Shown: piece by piece, positions 4,751-11,889 of the stretch
How the letters are laid out: every line of letters begins with the position of its first letter
Position numbering within the stretch: the first letter of the stretch is position 1
From: an uncultured Prevotellaceae bacterium
GTDB taxonomy: Bacteria; Bacteroidota; Bacteroidia; Bacteroidales; Bacteroidaceae
Direction: 5' to 3'
NCBI GenBank assembly: GCA_946644025.1
Contig: CAMPCG010000012.1
Coordinates: 1-22,527, forward strand
Length of the DNA: 22,527 bases
Translations under genes and position numbers: made by a program
The notes under the pieces: model-generated
The model's database searches: none
Told to the model about the DNA's origin: nothing
What the model saw: only the letters and a program-made list of their open reading frames with translations

Positions 4751-6736
4751 TTACTTGAAGGGCAGGTACCAGTTGACAGGATTGGTGAGGTCCTTCACGG
4801 GGTTGTTGGCCTGCAGCTTGCGAGCGAACCAGAGGTTGCCGAAGTTGGCGCCGTAGAGTCCGGCCTCGTTCTTGTGGCGGGCCAGGCGCGCCAGGTCGTA
4901 GAAGCGGGTGCCCTCGAAGGCGAACTCCAGGGCGTACTCGTCGCAGAGCATGTCCTCGACGGCGTTGATGGTGTCCTGACGGGTGGTGCCGACATTGACG
5001 CCGAAGGTCTTGGCTATCTCTTCCATCTTCAGTCCGGCCATGCGCTGCAACTGGTAGGGCGACGAGCCGGCGTGGTAGGTGGTGCCGAAGGTGCGGGAGC
5101 CGTTGGGCAGGTCGCTGGCGGCACGTCCGGCGCCGTGGCAGTGTATGCCGCAGGCCCGCTCGCGGGGGAAGAGGTAGATGTTCTCCTCAGAGAGCAGCGG
5201 ATAGGTGGTCTGGAGCTTCAGGCGGGTGTCGTCGGAGATGTATTTCACGAAATACTCGCCAGCGTTGTTGCGGTCTACGAGCAGGTCGCTGATGCCGTCC
5301 TTGAGTATGGCGAAGGCAGCGTCGTACATGCCCAGGCGGTTGAAGGCCTCGGCCAGGTGGAGCAGCAGGGTGCTGGTGCGGTAGAGCGGTATGTTGGCAT
5401 ACTTGTACTTGTCGACCCACTGCATGGTGCTGTCGTCACGCAGCGTCTGGCTCATGATGCTGCGCAGGCGCATGTCGCCGGCGGGATAGCTCTGGATGCT
5501 GTCGTAGACGTCGTTGGTCTTGTTGTCGAAGTAGAAGTAGTACTCTGTGCTGTCGCTCAGCGTGTTCAGCGAGGGGCTGGGCAGGAGCTGCACCTCCTCG
5601 ACGTAGGGTCCGGTAAGGGTGGTCACGGAGCTGGTGCTGGTGGCAAGCTCCTCGTTGGTGGCGTAGTAGTTGAAGCCGAAGATGAGGGGCAGCTGGGTGA
5701 TGGCACCGCTCTGGCGGTTGACGGCCATGGGTATGTAGCTGATGACGTCTGCGATGCTGTTGCTGGAGAAGATATTGCTCCAGTCGGCGCCCATGACCTC
5801 GGTGCTGATGAGGCTGTAGTCGGGCAGGTCCTCACTGGTCATGCCTCCGAAACGGCCCGTGCTGAGGTGCTTCGACTGCATGGGGGCGAGATAGTCGCTG
5901 GAGGTCATATTCACCCGCGACACGCTGGTGTAGTTGGAGGCCACCTTGGTGAGGTAGGTGATGTAGTGGCGGGCGGCCTGGTCATACTGTGCGGTCTCGA
6001 GATACATCTCGCCGAGGATGATGTCTACGGGTATGAAGCAGCGCATGAAGCTCACCATCTTCGTGGCGCTGGACCAGTTGGGTGCGCCGACTTCAAACAC
6101 CACGTTGTCGCTTGGGGCGTAGGTGGGCGGTGCGTAGCCGGTGTAGCGCTCCAGGTCGGGGGCCAGCTGCGCCACCAGCCCTGCCAGGTCGAGCTCGGGG
6201 TAGTTGCCGCCGTCGATCTGCGAAATCTTCGTCAGCGGCTCGGTGAAGAAGGGCACGCGCTCGTAGTTGCGGCCCAGCTGCAGGTAGGCCCAGGCGCGGA
6301 TGGCCTTGACGGCGGCATACTCGGGCATGACGACATTGCGCGAGCCGGTGAGCAGCGAGGTGTCGCGGTGGGCGATGTAGTAGTTGCAGTTGTTGATGAC
6401 GCGGTAGTAGACGTAGGCCGAGTCGTACCGGTTGGCCGTGGTGGCCGAGAAGTTGGCCAGCTGGCGCAGGTTGTTGTCGGTGTACTTGGTGGTGCTCACC
6501 AGGTCGCCTCGCATCTCGCCCTGAAGCACGTACTGGTCGGCCAGCTGCTGCATGGCCTGGAGGATGCCGAGGCCGTAGAAGAGCGAGTCGGTCTTCGCCG
6601 TCAGTTCGGGCTCGATGTTCTGGCGGGTACTCTCGGTCTCAAGCATGTCGGAGCAACTGATTAATAGTGAATAGTGAATAGTGAATAACGCTATGCACAC
6701 TAACCACTTTACTGCTTTATTTATTTTGGTAATCAT
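4751..6736 (-). CDS. SusD/RagB-family outer-membrane lipoprotein (last gene of operon)
   Basis: The product is 661 aa. The signal peptide ends in the lipobox LLIS-C28, so the mature protein should be a surface lipoprotein that forms the lid of the SusC transporter encoded 30 nt upstream. SusD features include the N-terminal helical TPR-like region (AVKAIRAWAYLQLGRNY), a late GIHCHGAGR segment of the GIHxRGxG type, EYALEFAFEGTRFYDLARL near the C-terminus, and the family ending NWYLPFK. The length is somewhat above the usual 500-600 aa. The signal-peptide core FTIHYSLL is encoded by a 7-bp tandem repeat. It should bind the imported ligand together with SusC and the FAS1 lipoproteins. The ligand is unknown. 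It is followed by a strong terminator. Confidence 0.93.
   Translation of the reverse strand: MITKINKAVKWLVCIALFTIHYSLLISCSDMLETESTRQNIEPELTAKTDSLFYGLGILQAMQQLADQYVLQGEMRGDLVSTTKYTDNNLRQLANFSATTANRYDSAYVYYRVINNCNYYIAHRDTSLLTGSRNVVMPEYAAVKAIRAWAYLQLGRNYERVPFFTEPLTKISQIDGGNYPELDLAGLVAQLAPDLERYTGYAPPTYAPSDNVVFEVGAPNWSSATKMVSFMRCFIPVDIILGEMYLETAQYDQAARHYITYLTKVASNYTSVSRVNMTSSDYLAPMQSKHLSTGRFGGMTSEDLPDYSLISTEVMGADWSNIFSSNSIADVISYIPMAVNRQSGAITQLPLIFGFNYYATNEELATSTSSVTTLTGPYVEEVQLLPSPSLNTLSDSTEYYFYFDNKTNDVYDSIQSYPAGDMRLRSIMSQTLRDDSTMQWVDKYKYANIPLYRTSTLLLHLAEAFNRLGMYDAAFAILKDGISDLLVDRNNAGEYFVKYISDDTRLKLQTTYPLLSEENIYLFPRERACGIHCHGAGRAASDLPNGSRTFGTTYHAGSSPYQLQRMAGLKMEEIAKTFGVNVGTTRQDTINAVEDMLCDEYALEFAFEGTRFYDLARLARHKNEAGLYGANFGNLWFARKLQANNPVKDLTNPVNWYLPFK
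6665..6685. repeat. Three tandem copies of a 7-bp unit inside the SusD signal peptide
   Basis: TAGTGAA (plus strand) is repeated exactly three times at 6665-6671, 6672-6678 and 6679-6685. It lies in the codons just before the lipobox Cys of the 661-aa SusD. Because 7 is not a multiple of 3, gain or loss of one unit would shift the frame before the lipobox. Confidence 0.85.
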
Positions 6737-6769
6737 AACTATTATCTATTAACTATAAACTATTAACTA
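6737..6769. repeat. Low-complexity ACTATTA/ACTATAA repeat in the SusC-SusD spacer
   Basis: The 30-nt gap between the SusC stop and the SusD start, together with the SusC TAG codon, is made of imperfect repeats of the words AACTATTA and AACTATAA. It contains no Shine-Dalgarno or promoter consensus. Simple A/T-rich repeats of this sort are common between genes in Bacteroidales. Confidence 0.6.
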
Positions 6770-9700
6770 TAGGTTAATCTTCAGGCCTCCGAAGAAGGAG
6801 CGGCTGTGAGCCAGGTTACCGGTATCGATGCCCTGGTAGAGCACGCCTGTGGCTGCCGAGAACTCGGGGTCGCTGCCCAGGTACTTGGTGACGGTGAAGA
6901 GGTTCTGTGCCTCGGCCCAAATGGTGAGGCCCTGCAGCCATGTCCACGAGCCGGGTATGGGCACGCGGTAGGAGAGGTTGAGCGTCTTCAGGCGGAGGTA
7001 GGAGCCGTCCTCAATCCAGCGGTCGCTGAAGCGGTTGTTGCCCATGGGGTCGCCGAAGGTGGCACGGGGGATGTCGGTCTGCTGACCCTCGTAGCGCCAG
7101 CGGCCCACCTCGGCCACCTGCTGGTTGTAGAAGTTGGAGCCGGCGTTGAGTATGCTGCGCTGGTAGTTGTACACGTCGTTGCCCAGCGAGTAGTTGAAGC
7201 CGACGTTGAGCGTGAACTGCTTATAGCTGACCATGGCGAAGATGTTTCCGTAGATGTCGGGGTTGGGGTCGCCGACTACGACCTTGTCGGCGTTGTCGAT
7301 GACGCCGTCATGGTTCTGGTCTATGAAGTGCATGTCGCCGGCGCGGAACTCGTGGCGTATGCCGGCATTGTCCTGCAGGCAGAGGTACTTGCCGCCTCCT
7401 GCTGCGAGGGCAGCAGCGTCGTCGGCGAGCACGCCGGCCGTCTGGAAGCCGTAGAAGAGCGCCACGGGGTTGCCCACGGAGGTGAGGATGTTGTCGCTGC
7501 CATAGATGGACGAGGTGTAGTCGCCGTCGGGCAGGGCCTTCACCTTGTTCTTGTAGTGGCCGATGCTGGCGCCCAGCTCCACGCTCCAGTCCTTGAGGAC
7601 GACGGGCTTGAAGGTGACGGTGGTCTCAAAGCCGGTGTTGCGCACCTTTCCGCCGTTGCTCCAGTAGCGGTTGATGCCGCCGATGGGATTGGAGAAGGTC
7701 TTCAGCGTGAGCAGGTCGTTGGTGTCGTGGATGTAGTAGTCGAACTTCACGCCCAGACGGTTGTTGAACAGGTAGCTCTCCAGGCCGACGTTCAGCTTTC
7801 GGGTGGTCTCCCACTTGATTTTGTCGTTACCCACGTTGGTGAGCTGCGTGCCTATGGCACTGCCGTTGTAGCGCACGGTGGTGTAGCTGGTGCGGGCGGC
7901 ATAGTTGCTGATGCCGTCGTTGCCGCTGACGTCGAAGCCGGCGTTGAGGCGCAGGTAGTTGACGGCGGCGGTCTTCGGGAACCAGCACTCGTTGGTCATC
8001 ACCCATCCCAGCTGCACGCTGGGGAAGAGGGCCCACTTGGTGCCGAAGAGGCTCAGGCCGTCGGCGTTCTCGCCGAAGCGGCTGTTGGCCTCGCCAAGCA
8101 GCGAGACGGTGGCGAAGTAGCGGTTCATGTAGTTGTAGTCCACATTGCCGTACCACTGTATCTGGCGCCACTCGTCGTTGGCACCGTTGATGCCGCGGAA
8201 ACCGTTCCAGCCCAGGTTGGGGTTCTTGTCGCTCTGCTCGCTGTTGGCCTGCACGCTGACGTCGCTGGAGTCGAAGGAGAAGGTGTTGAACTTACCACCG
8301 ACGAAGGCAGCCAGGGTGTGAGCGGCCCACTGGTGGTGCCAGTCGAGCTGCAGACGGCCCAGGAAGTTGTTCTCCTTGGCGAACATGGACTGTGTCTTGG
8401 CATAGACGCGGCCCAGCCCGGCGATGTTGAACGAGGGGACGTTGGCCGTGGGGCGGAAGTAGCGCTGCGCGTTGCGGTCGAGGGTATAGCTCAGCAGGGC
8501 CGAGAGGCTCAGCTCGGGGGTGAACTTGTAAGTGGGGGTCACATGCACGTTGAAGTAGGTATTCTCGGCCTTGTTCTTACTGTCGCCGACGGCATTGCCC
8601 AGTATGGAGACAGGGTTGGCCAGGTCGTAGGCGTGGGTGTTGTAGAGCTGGTAGAACAGATCGTCGGCACCGCTGTAGAGGCTGGTGAAGGCACCCTGGC
8701 CGTTGTTGAGCAGCTGGTTGTACTGATAAGGAGCCACAAGCGGCGACTTGATGAGGGCCAGGACCGTGGGCGAGACGACGGTGCCGGCGCCGAAGTCGGA
8801 GGGCATACCGTTGTCGAGTATCTCGTTGTTGGTGCGCGAGATGCTGATGTCGAACTTGGTCTCCAGGTTGTAGAGAATCTTGATGTCGGTGTTGAAGCGC
8901 ACGTTCATGCGGTCGAAGGAGTTCTCCTTGGCCGAGTACTTCGAATCGACATAGCCCACGGAGAGGTTGTACATACCGATGTCGTCGCCACCCTGCACGT
9001 TGATGCTGTAGTTCTGCGTCATCGCGCTCTTATAGATATAGTCCTTCCAGTCGGTGTCGTTGTGGTAGGTATGATAGTAGTAGCCCTTGGGGTCGTCGTT
9101 GAGGAAGCGGAAATCGATGGTGCGCTCCTGTATGCCGTCGATGGTGCCGAGCAGCTCGGTGGCGTAGTTGCGGTACTGGGCTGCATTCATCAGTGTGGGC
9201 AGCGTGGGCTTGAACATCACGCCGACCGAGACGTTGGCATCGATGCGCGTGGCCATGGACTTGCCACGCTTCGTCTCGATGAGCACCACGCCGTTGGCAC
9301 CACGGGCACCGTAGAGGGCGGTAGCGTTCTTCAGCACGGTGACCTTCTCTATGTCGTCGGGGGCGATGTTGGCCAGCATGTTGTTGAACTGTCCGTCGTG
9401 GAGCGAGTAGCGGTCGCGCTGCATGTCGAGCTCTATGCCGTCGACGACGATGAGCGGCTGCGCATCGGTGTTGATGCTCCCCAGTCCGCGCACGAACATG
9501 GCGGCTCCAGCATCAAGGGCTCCCGAACGCATCAGGGTGCGCATGTCGCCGCCCAGCTTGGACGACATCTCATTGTCTACAGTGACGCCGAAGCGGTCGA
9601 TCTGGGCCTCGCTCTTGGCGGTATAGGTGGTGCCGCTGCCATACATGGTGCGGAACTTGTCGCTGAGCATCTTGATGTCCAGCCGCTGCGTGCTGTCGCC

Positions 9701-10087
9701 GGCGATGATGGCCACCTGCTGTGAGCCGTACTCGGGGGCGTGGACATAGAGCGACGTGGCAAAGGTGGGCACCTTGATGGCGAACGTGCCGTCCTCCTCG
9801 GTCATGGCGGTGTAGCGCACATTGCCTACGGCCTGCAGCTGTATGCCGGAGAGGGGCTTGCCAGTAGCCAGGTCTTTCACCGTGCCGCTGACGGTCACGG
9901 TGGGATAGTTCACCAGGGCCTGCTTGCGCTGGGGCTGCTTGATGGCGGTCTCAATCTCTTCCTCCTCTTCGTCGTCCTCGCTTTGGGCGGCGACGGGTGT
10001 GGCACTGAAAGCGAGTGCCAGGGTGCAGAACAGCAGTCTTGGAGCTGCCGTCTGCCAGTGGTTAAATATGGTGGTCTTCATATTCAT
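6767..10087 (-). CDS. SusC/RagA-family TonB-dependent outer-membrane transporter
   Basis: The product is 1106 aa. A signal peptide ends near residue 34 (TPVAAQ). An unusual acidic run (EDDEEEEEIE) follows. Next comes a carboxypeptidase-regulatory-like beta domain at about 60-140 (VSGTVKDLATGKPLSGIQL), then a plug domain at about 165-275 with MFVRGLGSINTDAQPLIVVD and DDIEKVTVLKNATALYGARG, and then the 22-strand-type barrel. A DQNHDGVIDNADK loop resembles a calcium-binding loop common in SusC proteins. It should import a ligand across the outer membrane using TonB energy, capped by the SusD encoded next. Its start overlaps the previous FAS1 stop by 4 nt (ATGA at 10087-10084), which points to translational coupling. 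A second Met at 10081 is an alternative start. There is no STN domain, so it does not look like an anti-sigma signalling transporter. Confidence 0.95.
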   Translation of the reverse strand: MNMKTTIFNHWQTAAPRLLFCTLALAFSATPVAAQSEDDEEEEEIETAIKQPQRKQALVNYPTVTVSGTVKDLATGKPLSGIQLQAVGNVRYTAMTEEDGTFAIKVPTFATSLYVHAPEYGSQQVAIIAGDSTQRLDIKMLSDKFRTMYGSGTTYTAKSEAQIDRFGVTVDNEMSSKLGGDMRTLMRSGALDAGAAMFVRGLGSINTDAQPLIVVDGIELDMQRDRYSLHDGQFNNMLANIAPDDIEKVTVLKNATALYGARGANGVVLIETKRGKSMATRIDANVSVGVMFKPTLPTLMNAAQYRNYATELLGTIDGIQERTIDFRFLNDDPKGYYYHTYHNDTDWKDYIYKSAMTQNYSINVQGGDDIGMYNLSVGYVDSKYSAKENSFDRMNVRFNTDIKILYNLETKFDISISRTNNEILDNGMPSDFGAGTVVSPTVLALIKSPLVAPYQYNQLLNNGQGAFTSLYSGADDLFYQLYNTHAYDLANPVSILGNAVGDSKNKAENTYFNVHVTPTYKFTPELSLSALLSYTLDRNAQRYFRPTANVPSFNIAGLGRVYAKTQSMFAKENNFLGRLQLDWHHQWAAHTLAAFVGGKFNTFSFDSSDVSVQANSEQSDKNPNLGWNGFRGINGANDEWRQIQWYGNVDYNYMNRYFATVSLLGEANSRFGENADGLSLFGTKWALFPSVQLGWVMTNECWFPKTAAVNYLRLNAGFDVSGNDGISNYAARTSYTTVRYNGSAIGTQLTNVGNDKIKWETTRKLNVGLESYLFNNRLGVKFDYYIHDTNDLLTLKTFSNPIGGINRYWSNGGKVRNTGFETTVTFKPVVLKDWSVELGASIGHYKNKVKALPDGDYTSSIYGSDNILTSVGNPVALFYGFQTAGVLADDAAALAAGGGKYLCLQDNAGIRHEFRAGDMHFIDQNHDGVIDNADKVVVGDPNPDIYGNIFAMVSYKQFTLNVGFNYSLGNDVYNYQRSILNAGSNFYNQQVAEVGRWRYEGQQTDIPRATFGDPMGNNRFSDRWIEDGSYLRLKTLNLSYRVPIPGSWTWLQGLTIWAEAQNLFTVTKYLGSDPEFSAATGVLYQGIDTGNLAHSRSFFGGLKINL

Positions 10088-11817
10088 TCCTCGTTTTTGT
10101 TGTTTTCTTCAAATTCTGCCAGTTCCACGGGTTTCATGATGATAGCAGCAATACTCACATCGCGGGTATAGTTGGCCATGTCGGCCTTGTTGAACACGCT
10201 GATGGGGTTGGTGATGTGCAGACAGGGCGACATCTCGCTCAGCCCGTTGTATGCCACTGGGAAGGTGAACTGACCGAGATAGACGGTGTCGGCCACCTCG
10301 GGATTGTTGGTGAACGCGGTGGTCTTGTTCACGTTCTTGGGGTTCTCGTCGCTGGCCTTGCCGCTCTCCAGGAACTTGCTGCTGAAGTTGTAGGCCGTCA
10401 CGTTGCCGTTGGCATTGCAGTAGTTCAGCTTGAAGTTCAGCAGATTGGGCTTCGCCGACGTGGGCATGAACACACAGTAGAACTTATAGGTGGCAGCCAT
10501 GACGCCTGGCAGTTCGATGAACACCTGGGGCAGGGCATACTCGCCGGTGGGATAAATCCAGAGGTAACGGAACTCCGTCACGTCGGGGCCGAAGTAGCTG
10601 CCCGTCGGGTCGAGGAAGTTGACAGTGCGCGTGGCGAAGTTGAAGCGCGTGCGGCTGTTCTCGGTGTAGGCCCAGTAAAGCGGGTTAATCTCCAGCTCGG
10701 GAAGATAGGTCTCCCAAGGATAGAAGGCCAAACTGTCCACGATGTGGGCGGTGCCATTGCTCATGGGCTCGGTCTTGGTGGAGTGAGAGAGAATCTCGCG
10801 GGGGTTGGAGAACTTGTATCGCACGGTGCTGCGCATGGTGTCGGTGAACTCGCCGCGCTCGGTAATCCACTTGTTGTACTCGTCGTTGTTGCTGAACGCC
10901 AGGTTGCGCACAATGGCACGACGGGTGAGCGAGTCGCTGAGGTACTCGGCATTCACCGTCAGCTGCTTGGTGACGGTACCCTTGGCATCGGTGAACTTAT
11001 CCACGTCGTACACCTTCGTGGTGTTGATGAAGTTGTAGTATGGCTTCACCTTGTCGTACATGGCCTGGTAGGCATGGTCGTTGGGCAGCAGGAAGGTGTA
11101 GGTGCTGTCCTCGTTGGTGAGGCTGGCGTTAAGGGTGTTCAGCAGTGAGTTGCTGGTGATGAGCACCGAGTCGATGTAAGTCTGTATACCGCCCACGACG
11201 GGACCCTTCACCGAGTTACGGGTGTCGAGCTCGGTCAGCTCGTACTGCTTGAAGAAGCGCTGCATCAGCGTGTCCTGCTCGTTGGCCATGATATACTCAT
11301 AGATGTTGGGGTAGAAGCGTGTGGCACCGTTGATGAGGTGCATCACGCCGTTGTTGCCCGGCAGGTTGGCGGTGTTCACGGGAATGGAGCCAAAGGTGTA
11401 GGCCCCCTGTCCGGTGAAGGCGAACGACTTGCCGTTGAGCATGTGGACGCGCTCGTCGAGCTGTCCTGACGCCACATGGCCGTACTGGGCGACGTGGCCC
11501 TTCACAAACTGTTGCAGCAGCGTGGAGTCGTTGAGCGACTGATAGTCGGCAACGTTGAACGTGCCGTTCAGCGGTGCCCACACGGTGTAGGCGCGGGTGC
11601 TGGCCAGCTGGGCGTCGAAGCCAGTGCGCTTCACCAGTGAGGCAAAGTCGCTGAGCTGGGGATTCTGCTGTATGTTCTCCCACAACGTCAGGTTGCCGGA
11701 GGCAAGGGGGTCTGACGGCGCAGTGTTGTAGTCGTCGTAGTCAGAGCACGAGGTGATGGCCCCGACTGCCAGCAGACTCAACGCCAAGCCTTGTATTTTC
11801 CTTACGGTTGTTTTCAT
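10084..11817 (-). CDS. Fasciclin (FAS1) domain lipoprotein
   Basis: The product is 577 aa. The lipobox AITS-C24 marks a lipoprotein that is probably surface-exposed. The first FAS1 domain, about residues 40-180, has the characteristic YTVWAPLNGTF at about 80 and ends in NNGVMHLINGATRF. A second, more divergent one at about 190-350 has YTFLLPNDHAY near 244 and NGTAHIVDSL. The remaining 220 residues or so are beta-rich and I do not recognise them. FAS1 domains mediate adhesion and protein or glycan contact in many organisms. In Bacteroidetes they recur next to SusCD pairs, where they probably act as accessory ligand-binding subunits. The gene overlaps the following SusC by 4 nt and lies 72 nt after the preceding FAS1 gene. 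The exact ligand is unknown. Confidence 0.9.
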   Translation of the reverse strand: MKTTVRKIQGLALSLLAVGAITSCSDYDDYNTAPSDPLASGNLTLWENIQQNPQLSDFASLVKRTGFDAQLASTRAYTVWAPLNGTFNVADYQSLNDSTLLQQFVKGHVAQYGHVASGQLDERVHMLNGKSFAFTGQGAYTFGSIPVNTANLPGNNGVMHLINGATRFYPNIYEYIMANEQDTLMQRFFKQYELTELDTRNSVKGPVVGGIQTYIDSVLITSNSLLNTLNASLTNEDSTYTFLLPNDHAYQAMYDKVKPYYNFINTTKVYDVDKFTDAKGTVTKQLTVNAEYLSDSLTRRAIVRNLAFSNNDEYNKWITERGEFTDTMRSTVRYKFSNPREILSHSTKTEPMSNGTAHIVDSLAFYPWETYLPELEINPLYWAYTENSRTRFNFATRTVNFLDPTGSYFGPDVTEFRYLWIYPTGEYALPQVFIELPGVMAATYKFYCVFMPTSAKPNLLNFKLNYCNANGNVTAYNFSSKFLESGKASDENPKNVNKTTAFTNNPEVADTVYLGQFTFPVAYNGLSEMSPCLHITNPISVFNKADMANYTRDVSIAAIIMKPVELAEFEENNKNEE

Positions 11818-11889
11818 AATTATCTATTGTGTTTTGTTATTCGGAATCGTTATGTTTTCTCCGTCGTAGAGTTTGAGCCATCCAGACTC

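Noticed and set aside
4384..4758. 124-codon frame overlapping the methyltransferase 3' end
   Set aside because: It is an out-of-frame shadow that runs through the terminator hairpin and has no family resemblance.
5040..5200. Frameshift in the SusD gene at the unusual GIHCHGAGRAASDLPNGS segment
   Set aside because: SusD proteins commonly have a GIHxRGxG-type stretch here, and the frame continues into the expected C-terminal EYALEFAFEG motif, so no disruption is needed.
6806..9724. 972-codon open frame on the plus strand opposite SusC
   Set aside because: It is antisense to a clear SusC gene, is dominated by Val, Ala, Gly, His and Leu as expected from GC-rich complement, and has no recognisable domain. 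The same applies to the 596-codon frame at 4874-6664 and to those opposite the FAS1 genes.
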